Counted from the stretch's first letter, positions 1 through 9,055 are shown. The stretch: 38,767 nucleotides of DNA from Gammaproteobacteria bacterium (GCA_018815765.1 JAHIWM010000225.1:1-38767), one strand, 5' to 3'. Translations and numbers: made by a program. Notes: generated from the sequence alone by a model not told the origin.

Positions 1-620
1 AGCGTCGACGTCGGTTCAGTGCCAGCCCAAAACCGTCGTGCTACTTCGAACAACACACCGGCTGCAAGCAACGCCTGCAACCAACCTGAAAGATGGGCAG
101 CCCTGACTTTTTTGGTGGCGCTAAGGCCAACAGCAAGCAAGGCAACGCTGTAGACGGCGGCATCGGCCAGCATATCTAACGAATCGGCGATAAGGCCGGT
201 GGATTGCGCCCAGACTCCGACAATAAGTTCTGTGACAAACATCACGGCATTAATTGCCAACAATCGCTGTAATAGCTTACGTTCGTCGGTATCGGCTTTA
301 CTGTTTTCAGCTAACGCTGCTGGGTCGGCCTGAAACGGTGCTGAGCTCTGTAATGCAGCACCTAAATTTAATGCGTCCAGGCGTTGGGTAATGGTCTCCG
401 GACTGCCTTGATGCACCACATCAAGCTGCCGGTCTTGCAGGAAAAATTGCAACTGTTGCACCTGTGGCAAACCGCCAAGCGCCATCCGGATCAGATTTTC
501 TTCTGAGGGACAGTCCATCTTGCGAATGTGGTAACGGGTTTTGTGGTGCAAATCTGATGCAGAACACTCAGGCAACGGAGTATTTTCTGAGACTTGTACT
601 TTACATTGGCAATCTGACAT
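1..620 (-). CDS. Cation diffusion facilitator (CzcD-like) transporter with N-terminal HMA-like domain, partial (runs off left edge)
   Basis: Manual reverse-strand translation from the ATG at 618-620: MSDCQCKVQVSENTPLPECSASDLHHKTRYHIRKMDCPSEENLIRMALGG...LLAINAVMFVTELIVGVWAQSTGLIADSLDMLADAAVYSVALLAVG. MDCPSEE is HMA-like; the TGLIADSLDMLADA stretch is typical of CDF transporters. Confidence 0.85.
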   Translation of the reverse strand, partial: MSDCQCKVQVSENTPLPECSASDLHHKTRYHIRKMDCPSEENLIRMALGGLPQVQQLQFFLQDRQLDVVHQGSPETITQRLDALNLGAALQSSAPFQADPAALAENSKADTDERKLLQRLLAINAVMFVTELIVGVWAQSTGLIADSLDMLADAAVYSVALLAVGLSATKKVRAAHLSGWLQALLAAGVLFEVARRFWAGTEPTST

Positions 621-657
621 AGTGGCCTCACGTTGAACAAGATACCGCTATTAAAAA

Positions 658-680
658 CTATAAAGCCACTTTAAGGTCAA
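658..680 (-). promoter_or_regulatory. MerR-family-type operator/promoter for the CDF transporter
   Basis: Reverse strand reads TTGACCTTAAAGTGGCTTTATAGTTTTTAATA: a -35-like TTGACC, dyad TTAAAG-TGG-CTTTAT, and a long (~19-20 bp) spacer to a -10-like AT-rich hexamer, as in MerR-regulated promoters. Confidence 0.6.
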
Positions 681-688
681 TAGTTTTT

Positions 689-1108
689 TTACCGATGTCG
701 TTCACAGTCACTGGCACATGGATGCACCAGATTTTTCAGGATCTCACAGTCTTTGGCCTGATGGTCATTCTGGCAGAGCGTCCGTAACGCCTGCAAATCC
801 GCTTTTAGTTGATGAAGTTGGGTTAATTGCGTGTCTAAATGACTCAATTGCTCATCGATCAGCGTATTGACCCGGCCGCATGGTTGGGTGGGATCTTCAC
901 GAAAAATGAGCAGTTGCCGGACGAATGACAGACTCATATCAAAGGCCCGGCAATGCCGGATAAATTGCAAATCTTCGAGATGGCGCTGCTGATAAGTCCG
1001 ATATCCAGAAGCGGTTCTTGCCGGAGCGGCTAACAATCCCTGCTTCTCATAGAATCGAATGGTTTCCGTTTCACATCCGGCAAGCGCAGCTAGTTCACCA
1101 ATTTTCAT
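689..1108 (-). CDS. MerR-family Cd(II)/Pb(II)-responsive regulator (CadR/PbrR-like)
   Basis: 139 aa: MKIGELAALAGCETETIRFYEKQGLL (MerR HTH) with Cys in PTQPCGRV and C-terminal CQNDHQAKDCEILKNL, the CadR/PbrR-type metal-binding Cys arrangement. Confidence 0.85.
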   Translation of the reverse strand: MKIGELAALAGCETETIRFYEKQGLLAAPARTASGYRTYQQRHLEDLQFIRHCRAFDMSLSFVRQLLIFREDPTQPCGRVNTLIDEQLSHLDTQLTQLHQLKADLQALRTLCQNDHQAKDCEILKNLVHPCASDCERHR

Positions 1109-1122
1109 TGCCTTTCACCAAC

Positions 1123-1139
1123 TCTAAAGTTACTTTAAG
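1123..1139. promoter_or_regulatory. Second MerR-type dyad between the regulator and DUF3703 gene
   Basis: tctaaagttactttaag: dyad CTAAAG-TTA-CTTTAA, very similar to the dyad at 658-676. Confidence 0.5.
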
Positions 1140-1197
1140 CATTGAATCTATCATAACTCAGACACTGAAACTGCCCTTTTATTGTCAAGGATACTTT

Positions 1198-1545
1198 ATG
1201 GAGCCCAAAGTACGGCTTGCCTATTCTGAATACCTGGCGCTGGCCGACCAAGCGCGCAAGTCAAAGGAGTATGAGAGAAGTTTTGCGTATCTGGAGTACG
1301 CCCACATTCTTGATCAGCACGACGTTTTGTGTCATGTGCATTTGCAGATGCTTTGGTTGGCCCTTTGCACCGCAGACTGGCGTGAAATGGCCGGGCAAAG
1401 CTATCGGTTGTTGTTAACACCTTTTGGTCATCTTTTTAATCGCTTGCCGCTTGGCAATACGGGGCGTTCAAACGTCAGTGCCTTTGAACCGATGACTATT
1501 CCGGAAGAACTTAGAGAAATTTTAATACCGGTTGAGAGAAAATAG
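1198..1545 (+). CDS. DUF3703 family protein
   Basis: MEPKVRLAYSEYLALADQARKSKEYERSFAYLEYAHILDQHDVLCHVHLQMLWLAL...RLPLGNTGRSNVSAFEPM matches the DUF3703 family that accompanies metal-resistance genes. Start reassigned to the internal ATG at 1198 from ORF 1018-1545. Confidence 0.75.
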   Translation: MEPKVRLAYSEYLALADQARKSKEYERSFAYLEYAHILDQHDVLCHVHLQMLWLALCTADWREMAGQSYRLLLTPFGHLFNRLPLGNTGRSNVSAFEPMTIPEELREILIPVERK

Positions 1546-1636
1546 GAAGTACCAAGTACTGAGGTCAGTCGTTGTAAAATGTTTAGAACGCCATTGGGGA
1601 ATCACATGCAGCGAGTATGTGGTTAACTCACCGGTA

Positions 1637-1698
1637 AAACTTAGCTAAGTTTGCCGACGTTCACCTAAGGTGTCGCTGGACATACTCACACATATGTC
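1637..1698. repeat. Cluster of short palindromes upstream of tnpA (possible res-like or operator region)
   Basis: AAACTTAGCTAAGTTT (1637-1652, perfect 16-bp palindrome), CACCTAAGGTG (1662-1672), GACATA-8nt-TATGTC (1679-1698). Confidence 0.4.
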
Positions 1699-1811
1699 AT
1701 GGACGAGGGAAGTATCGATGTCCTCACCGAGTAGGAATGCTCCTTTATCTTGGAAAATTAAAGCGTTAAAGTGGTTTAAAAACATGCAATATTGACCGGA
1801 GCAGGTAGTAC

Positions 1812-4800
1812 ATGCCAACAAATCCGTCTGATGGTGACAAATCATCGCACCGCCTTGCTATCCTTTCACAACAAGAAATAGACGACTTATTTGGCTTACC
1901 CAGGTTCACGGAGGAACAGCGAGAGCTGTTCTTCGATTTCAGTACGACTGAACTAAATGTCATTGCAACCAAAACATTCTCTGTCGGTGTCTATCTGGCT
2001 TTGGAATTGGGTTACTTCAAAGCGAAACGGCAATTTTTCAACTTTGATCAACCGATGGTTATAGGCGACTTGCAGTATCTGATTGAACGGTATTTTGGTG
2101 GACGCAGTGATCCGTTCAAACTACCGTCACGGCCTGTGCGGATTTCCCATCAGAGAACCATTCTGGAGTTGTTGAATTATCGCATTTGTGACAAAGAGGT
2201 CAGAGCGGAGCTAGAAAGCAAAGCACAGCGTATTGCCATGCTGTCAACACAGCCGGTTTTCATCTTACGAGAGCTGCTGCATTACATGACCACCCACCGA
2301 ATTGTGGCACCGCTGTATACGTCACTACAGGATTTCGTCGGCCGCGCGGTCAACCGAGAACGTAGCCGAGTACTGTTGCTACTCAACCAAAATGCTTCGC
2401 CTATGGTCATTGACCAACTGGATGCACTCTTAAATGCAGACGAGAGGATGTATCGGATCACCAGCCTGAAAAAGGAGCCTAAAAACTTTAGCTATAAAGA
2501 GCTAAAACAAGAAGTCGTCAGAAGGCAATATTTTCAGCCACTGCACGATTTTACAAAGGGCTTTTTGGAGATCGCAGGACTCTCCGCAGAGAGCATTAAA
2601 TACTACTCGTCTTTGGTGAAGTACTACACCGTTTATAAACTTCGGCGCATGCACAAAGGCTCAGTCAGGTTGTATTTACTTTGTTTTGCTTATCAATGTT
2701 TTCGTGAAGTGAACGACAATTTAATTGAGGCGTTTATCTACCTTGTTCATCACTATGAAAAGTTGGCCAAGCATGCGGCTGGCGAGCAAATGAAAAAGGC
2801 GATGGAGGACGCCAGTAAAAACTTAAAGGCCGCAGGTGAGTTACTTGCTTTGTTTGTTGATGAATCGATTTCTGCAGACACGCCATTTGAACAAATCCAA
2901 CAACGCGCATTCACTTTCCTAGAGCGTGAGAATATCCCTGTTGTCGCTGATTATTTGCGAAACATAGAGTTTGACAAGGCGAAAGCCGAATGGGCTTATT
3001 ACACAACGCTTTCAATGACGATTAAACGTAATTTACGCCACCTGTTTTCCGAATTAGAGTTTGTTGGCCGCGTTGAGGATGCACCGTTGCTCAGCGCAGT
3101 GATCATACTGCAGGACTTGTTCCGCAGAGGAAAATCGCTCAGCCAGGTCAACGCAGAGATCTTTCCTACCGATATGATCTCTAAAACACAACAACTCTAT
3201 CTCTATGAAAAAATAGATGATGATAATGAAAAGCTAGACCTTGATCGCTACGAGTTCATGGTATACCGCCTGCTACGAAATGCACTTGAGTCGGGTGATT
3301 TATGTGTGGTGAATAGCAACCAATTCCTACGGTTCGAAGATGACTTGATCAACGACGAGCGCTGGAAAAATAAAGATGAAATTCTCAAAGAAATCGGTGC
3401 ACCGTTACTGCAGCAGCCAATAGAAGAAACGTTGGCCATGTTTAAAGAAGCGCTGGAGAGCAGGTTTGCAGATGTAAATAAGCGAGTGCTGGATTACACC
3501 AATGAACACATAAAACTGCGTGGTAAAGGAGAGAAGCGCAAGTGGTCGCTGGTTTATCCAACAGCTGATACTCCGATTAACAGCCCGTTTTACAGCCATC
3601 TACCGAGTATAGGTATTGCAGACTTACTGGCGTTTGTCGGTGCTAGGACGGGATTCTTGAATGAATTTACGCATGTGTTGGAACGTTACGTCAAGTATGA
3701 CCCGGAACCTCGTAAAATACTTGCGAGTTTGGTGGCCATGGGCACGAATATGGGGCTGGCTAAAATGGCAGAGGTTTCAGGGATAGGGTTTCCATCTCTG
3801 GCGTCTGTATCAAAAAGTTTTGTGCGGCCTGAAACTCTGAAAGCTGCTAATGATGCGATTAGTAACGCAATAGCAAAGCTGCCTGTGTTCCATTTATACA
3901 ACATTCGAGAGGAGTTACATTCCAGTAGCGATGGGCAACGTATTGAAACAAAAATTGACACCTTTAACGCGAGATACTCTCCGAAGTACTTTGGTCTGGA
4001 TAAAGGCGTAAGCGTCTGTACGCTCATCGCAAACCATGTTCCAATTAATGGCCGGGTCATTGGCACGCATGAGCATGAAAGCCAATTCGTATTTGACCTG
4101 CTTTACAACAATACGTCTGATATCAAGCCGACTCGCCATTCGACAGATACCCATGGGACGAACCAGGTTAATTTTTGGATACTACGGGCATTTGGCTATG
4201 GTTTTGCACCACGTTACCGTGATTTACACAAAAAGACAGAACGGTTAGTGGGTTTTGAGAACCCAAGCCAGTATCCAGCTGAATTCTTAATTCGACCTAT
4301 GCGTAAAGTCTCAGAAGATTTAATTATCGAAGAGTGGCCAACGATTTTAAGGATCATGGCGTCACTTGCACAAAAAGAAACGACTCAAGCTACCATTATC
4401 CGGAAGTTGAGCAGCTATGTACGACAAAATAGGACTAAGAAAGCATTATGGGAGCTCGACAACATCTGTCGAGCCATTTACATCTTAGACTTTATTGATG
4501 ACGTGGGTCTGCGCCAAAGTGTGCAAAAGGCATTAAACAGGGGGGAGGCATACCACCGATTCCGGCATGCTGTCGCTTATGTGAATGGTGGACGGTTTAA
4601 CGTGCAAACAGAAACAGAACAACAAGTCTGGAGCGACTGTTCAAGATTATTAGCCAACGCAATTATTTATTACAACACGATGTTACTGTCTAAAGTGTAT
4701 GAGCAAAAACAAGCTGCAGGTGATCAAGCGGCAATTGCGAGACTCAAAGATATTTCGCCAGTGGCCTGGCAACACATTAACTTAATTGGCAAGTTTGAGT

Positions 4801-4904
4801 TTAGTGATACGGTGCCGGTAATTGATATAGATGCTATAGCGTCAAGATATGCAGATCCGAAGTTTTGGAATTCCTCATTTGAGGATCCAACAGACCCTGA
4901 ATGA
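1812..4904 (+). mobile_element. tnpA: Tn3-family transposase TnpA (1030 aa)
   Basis: Full-length ORF with DUF4158-like N-terminus (LSQQEIDDLFGLPRFTEEQRELFF) and Tn3 DDE core/C-terminus (DKGVSVCTLIANH...THGTNQVNFWILRAFGYGFAPRYRDL...YRRFRHAVAYVNGGRF-like...ECSRLLANAIIYYNTMLLSKV-like). Confidence 0.95.
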
Positions 4905-4950
4905 TGCTTCAGAGTCATGATTTTACATTTTTGGGGGTTGGGCAAAAATA

Positions 4951-5380
4951 GCCTTGTTCGGGTTCGACTTCAGGTGGTTTGAAAATATTCCGTATTCAAT
5001 TAGCTGCTATGTTACTGATCAAACAGTTAAAATTGCTGGTGCATCCAAAAGCAGTCTGGAGCCAGAGTTACGGCGGCAAAAAAGTAGATGATCAGCTTTT
5101 GGGCAACGTGCTGGCCTTTTGTTTTATCTATTTTGCTACCATAGCTTTTATCGCTATGGCGTTGTCTTTTTGTGAGCTGGATTTAGTCACAGCAGTGACA
5201 GGAGCTGCAACAGCTGTGGCGAACGTCGGCCCTGGCCTTGGCAGTATCATTGGCCCTGCCGGTAATTTTTCGACTTTGCCAGATGCGGCTAAATGGTGGC
5301 TAAGTTTAGGTATGTTAATGGGGCGGCTGGAAATTTTGACCTTACTCATTTTGTTTACTCCGTCCTACTGGCGGTACTGA
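4951..5380 (+). pseudogene. trkH: TrkH K+ uptake transporter, 3' fragment (5'-truncated at the transposon side)
   Basis: In-frame CSGSTSGGLKIFRIQLAAMLLIKQLKLLVHPKAVW...GPGLGSIIGPAGNFSTLPDAAKWWLSLGMLMGRLEILTLLILFTPSYWRY matches the TrkH C-terminus. Homology begins near 4951 and an in-frame TAG lies just upstream. Confidence 0.85.
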
Positions 5381-5381
5381 G

Positions 5382-6686
5382 ATGGCTAACGCATTTAAAC
5401 TGCCCTATTTGCCTGAACTGGTTGGTACCTTTCTGCTGCCTTTAGTTATAGTCCTGCTGTGTTTGCCGCTGCGTGACTGGATAAGCCCAACAGATGTCGC
5501 CATGCTGCAATTGCTTTGGGTCGCTTGGCAGGCGCAGCAGTATGGCTGGCGCTGGGCAAGTTTAACCACCTTAGTTTCAGTACTTATTCTGAACTGGTGT
5601 TTTGTACCGCCCTATTACACTTTTGATGTGCACGACGCCAGTTTCCTGATCAGCTTTGTTGTGATGGTGCTGCTGGGTTTGTTGATAAGCCTTCTGTCTG
5701 ATCGTTCCAAGCAGCAAGTAAAGCGCCTACGTTATGCCATGTCACAAACCCGCGGCATGTATATGCTCGCCAAAGGTTTAGGCCAAAGGCCAGATTGGCA
5801 AAAACAATGCGCCTACACAGCTAAATTACTAAGTCGTCGTTTAGGAACAGCTGTTCAGGTTGTTTCGGGGCCGGAACCAAAAGCAGTGGCCAGTCATGCA
5901 GTGCTCGCTGTGGGCACTCCGGCTGCCGCTTGGATTGTGGTTCCACACTCTTTTTTGTCCAGCCACCCTACTTTATTACATACAGCTCAGTCCTTATTGG
6001 CACAAAGTTATGCCCGACTTGAATTGAGTGAAAAAGCACAGCAAGACAGGGTTACAGCTCAGCTAGAGCAACAAAAAGCCATGTTGTTACGGTCCTTATC
6101 GCACGATTTACGCACGCCTTTAGCCACAATAATGGGGGCCTCCAGTATGTTGGCCGATCCTGAGTTGCAACTGAGTACAGAGCAACGTCAGCAGCAGGCG
6201 CAGAATATTTACCAACAAAGCCAGATTTTAAATCAGCATTTTGAAAAAGTACTGGAGCTGAGCAAAGCCCAACTAACCACTCATCAAATTCAGCATAGCG
6301 ATTTCAGCTCCGACGATTTAGTGGCTGGCGCACTCGCCCGGCGTGGCGATCAAGCAGCAGAACTCAGCACCTATTTGCAGTGCAGCGCTTCAGCGCCTTT
6401 AAAGGGCGATCTGGAACTACTTGAAATAGCGCTGGCCAATATGCTGGAAAACGCTTTGCGTCATGGTGCTGCACCTTTTGAATTAAGCATGGGCCAAACT
6501 GACTCGCACAGTTTTGTCCGGTTGAGTAACGGCATTAAATCTGCCGCGCCAGCAGCCCGTGATAAAGGCCATGGTTTAGGGCTTAATATTTGTCAGGCGG
6601 TCGCTGCTTTGCATCAGGGCAAGTTTGAATTACACACTCAGTCAGAACCAGCAACAGTAACAGCCGCTTTGGAGTGGCCACTATAA
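5382..6686 (+). CDS. Short KdpD-like sensor histidine kinase (DUF4118-type membrane domain + HisKA/HATPase)
   Basis: 434 aa with a four-TM DUF4118-like N-terminus, H-box LLRSLSHDLRTPLATIMGASSML and N/G boxes (NMLENALRHG, GHGLGLNIC). Lacks the N-terminal KdpD/USP domains. Confidence 0.85.
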   Translation: MANAFKLPYLPELVGTFLLPLVIVLLCLPLRDWISPTDVAMLQLLWVAWQAQQYGWRWASLTTLVSVLILNWCFVPPYYTFDVHDASFLISFVVMVLLGLLISLLSDRSKQQVKRLRYAMSQTRGMYMLAKGLGQRPDWQKQCAYTAKLLSRRLGTAVQVVSGPEPKAVASHAVLAVGTPAAAWIVVPHSFLSSHPTLLHTAQSLLAQSYARLELSEKAQQDRVTAQLEQQKAMLLRSLSHDLRTPLATIMGASSMLADPELQLSTEQRQQQAQNIYQQSQILNQHFEKVLELSKAQLTTHQIQHSDFSSDDLVAGALARRGDQAAELSTYLQCSASAPLKGDLELLEIALANMLENALRHGAAPFELSMGQTDSHSFVRLSNGIKSAAPAARDKGHGLGLNICQAVAALHQGKFELHTQSEPATVTAALEWPL

Positions 6687-7378
6687 TGAACACAGTAACC
6701 ACTGCCACGCCCACTCGTTTATTGGTGCTTGAAGACGACCCTGGGCTACAAAGCTTTTTACAAACCCTGCTGCAAAGCCAGGGTTATCAAAGCATGATCC
6801 ATGCGGAAGGCCAACAAGGTTTTACACTTTTAAAAGAGCATAGTTTTGATTTAATTTTGCTGGATTTAGGTTTAGCAGATATGGATGGTATTGAGTGGCT
6901 GCAGCAACTTCGTAGCTGGTCCGAAGTGCCTGTGATCGTGATTTCTGCCCGAGGTAAAGAGCAAGACAAAGTGCGGGCTTTAGACTCCGGCGCGAATGAC
7001 TATGTCACCAAGCCTTTTAGTTCAGCCGAGCTTTTAGCGCGGGTTCGGGCCACACTGCGACAACAACAAAAAACCGCCAAACCCTTAGCTTTTGCCGATA
7101 TCAAGCTGGACCCGGTGCAACGTAGTGTCACCAAAGCCGGTGAACAGGTGCATCTAACCAAAACCGAATACGATATTTTATTGCTGCTGGTGCGTCATTT
7201 AGGTTCTGCACTGACACACAATCAAATTTTGCAGCAAGTATGGGGCGAGCATTACCAGGACAGACCCGAATACATTCGTGTGCATATGGCGCAGCTACGG
7301 CAGAAACTGGAAGATAATCCTTCAGCGCCACGGCACCTGAAAACCGAGGCTGGGGTTGGGTACAGGCTTTGTGAGTAG
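6686..7378 (+). CDS. KdpE-like OmpR-family response regulator
   Basis: LLVLEDDPGLQSFLQTLL...DLILLDLGLADMDGIEWLQQLR...PVIVISARGKEQDKVRALDSGANDYVTKPF plus winged helix. ATG at 6686 overlaps the kinase TAA by 1 nt. Confidence 0.9.
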   Translation: MNTVTTATPTRLLVLEDDPGLQSFLQTLLQSQGYQSMIHAEGQQGFTLLKEHSFDLILLDLGLADMDGIEWLQQLRSWSEVPVIVISARGKEQDKVRALDSGANDYVTKPFSSAELLARVRATLRQQQKTAKPLAFADIKLDPVQRSVTKAGEQVHLTKTEYDILLLLVRHLGSALTHNQILQQVWGEHYQDRPEYIRVHMAQLRQKLEDNPSAPRHLKTEAGVGYRLCE

Positions 7379-7518
7379 CGTACCTCGGAGTAATAGATTC
7401 AGGGAAAATGGCTGCAGTGATTAGTTTCGAGTAGTAAGCACAAAAATGCTGACTATTTTGACACGCTGTTTGGTGTGAAATTAGACGGTATGCTCGATCG
7501 AAAAGTGGATTCGTCAAA

Positions 7519-7872
7519 CTACGAATATTTAAAAGCCAACGTAGAAGTATATTTGTGCTCTGGCCCCACCCCCTGTTCCTTACGGTACTTACATGAGGAA
7601 AGAGAATCCATCGCCGCTCTTTCAAAATAACCTTCAGGGCTAGAATCAATTACTTTCATATTTGAAGGATACCCGTCATCATCTAGGGTGAACTCGACAA
7701 CTGCCCAGCCTTCAATTTTCTTTATTATTGCTGATACAGGAAACTGAGGTGGCTTTTTACACCCATAAGCTGACACCTCATTTTCAAGCACTGGGGCGAC
7801 TCGTGCAGTAGTATCTGCTTTAGAAGAACAACCAGATAAAAATAACAAACCAATAATAGGTAAAACTCTCAT
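7519..7872 (-). CDS. Small lipoprotein with a TonB C-terminal-like domain
   Basis: From internal ATG: MRVLPIIGLLFLSGCSSKA (lipobox LSGC), then PPQFPVSAIIKKIEGWAVVEFTLDDDGYPSNMKVIDSSPEGYFERAAMDSL, TonB-C-like. Confidence 0.7.
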   Translation of the reverse strand: MRVLPIIGLLFLSGCSSKADTTARVAPVLENEVSAYGCKKPPQFPVSAIIKKIEGWAVVEFTLDDDGYPSNMKVIDSSPEGYFERAAMDSLSSCKYRKEQGVGPEHKYTSTLAFKYS

Positions 7873-7957
7873 AAAATCCCTTATTAAATTAAAACCTGCC
7901 AGGGGCAAGACTTGCTCCCGTTGGCTCGTTATCTTCTGATTATGTAGCGCCAATTTA

Positions 7958-8362
7958 TTACAAAGTACCTTTTGTATACTGACCTTGCATAATCCCACAG
8001 CTGGATTCGATCCCTGCGGCTTCATCAGCCGAACGTTTATAGTAAAAAAATACAGTTTTTGCGGTGTTTGAATTATCACATTTCGCCTGAAACGGCACAG
8101 GACAGCTGGATAAATAAGTAATCTTGGCCGCTGGCCCGCCCATAGAGACTACTGCTTGTGACAGCCCTTCGCATTGGGCTTTAAAATCACCAGTCGCCAT
8201 ACCTGCATTTTGTATGCAGTCTTTAATATCCAGCTTTACCCCCATAAAATCCGCATTGGTTTCAAGCAAGCAGGCTTCATTAGCTAAGGCGTAATTGCCC
8301 GATAGCAAGAGTGCACAAACTGAGCTTATCAATAGACTTTTTGGCATAGTAAACCTCATCAA
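7958..8362 (-). CDS. Hypothetical secreted protein
   Basis: N-terminal signal peptide (MPKSLLISSVCALLLSGNYALA), Cys-rich mature region; no family recognised. Confidence 0.55.
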   Translation of the reverse strand: MMRFTMPKSLLISSVCALLLSGNYALANEACLLETNADFMGVKLDIKDCIQNAGMATGDFKAQCEGLSQAVVSMGGPAAKITYLSSCPVPFQAKCDNSNTAKTVFFYYKRSADEAAGIESSCGIMQGQYTKGTL

Positions 8363-8578
8363 TGGGAGTGTTGATTAGTGTTCTTTGCATATACCGCTTT
8401 GTGCAAGCCGACCTTCAGGAGCTTGCATTACCTGTGCCTAAAACACTACTGATTCAGCTTCTATGAATTTAAGGAAAAAAACCAGAAAATTTAACTGAAA
8501 ACAGCTCACTACAAATGAAAACCTCAAGGCGCGGCGCAACACTAGATCCGGTTTGTTCAACTTTACTTGCTAATATTG

Positions 8579-9055
8579 TCATGCCCTTTTTAATTCACTA
8601 TTGTCCTTGTATAGCTCTAAAAACGTACGGATTTCACTGATTCGTTGGCTCCGTTTCGAATCGTCCACCACTTGATTTCCCGAACACACATTGGTTGTGT
8701 ACGTGTCTAGGGTGTCATTCACTCGAGTACCAAATAGTAAAAGTTTTTGACCTTTTTGCGGAGAAAACGAACAATTACCAGCAAAGCTCATAAAAGTTGA
8801 TTTTCCCAACTGACTTGGCTGTTTTCCATATGCAAAATCGTTTTTTAAAACTTCCGAATTTTGAATATAAAAAATTATTGGACCGTAACATGCCTCTCCT
8901 ATTGTCTCTAAACAGACTTGTTTGCTCTCCAGAACTTGGCCAACAATAACAAAATCAGACGAAACAATTCTCTGGCCAATACTTAATTTACTGCAGCTAC
9001 AAGCCAGAGCATATGAACAATTGAACAACAAAACACATAGGAAAAATGTTCTCAT
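8579..9055 (-). CDS. Secreted TIMP/netrin (NTR)-like protein
   Basis: MRTFFLCVLLFNCSYALA|CSCSKLSIGQRIVSSDFVIVGQVLES...: mature N-terminal C-x-C followed by an sDfvivGqV strand, as in NTR/TIMP-like domains. Confidence 0.55.
   Translation of the reverse strand: MRTFFLCVLLFNCSYALACSCSKLSIGQRIVSSDFVIVGQVLESKQVCLETIGEACYGPIIFYIQNSEVLKNDFAYGKQPSQLGKSTFMSFAGNCSFSPQKGQKLLLFGTRVNDTLDTYTTNVCSGNQVVDDSKRSQRISEIRTFLELYKDNSELKRA

Noticed and set aside
1018-1197. N-terminal extension of the DUF3703 ORF
   Set aside because: Overlaps the MerR coding region on the opposite strand and is not DUF3703-like; ATG at 1198 fits better.
3686-4154. Minus-strand ORFs inside tnpA (3686-4066, 3915-4154)
   Set aside because: Shadow ORFs antisense to a well-supported transposase; no recognisable protein features.
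1573-4927. TGTAAAAT at 1573-1580 and its inverse ATTTTACA at 4920-4927 as Tn3 terminal inverted repeats
   Set aside because: Only 8 bp match; flanking bases do not align over the ~38 bp expected for Tn3 IRs, and neither has a GGGG-type outer end.
4932-4953. GGGGGTTGGGCAAAAATAGCC as a Tn3 inverted repeat
   Set aside because: It has the GGGG start, but in the orientation of a left end rather than the right end expected here, and I found no mate in the window.
7519-8079. Long version of the TonB-C ORF (186 aa from 8079)
   Set aside because: Its N-terminal 69 residues overlap the adjacent secreted-protein gene; the internal ATG at 7872 gives a clean lipoprotein signal peptide.
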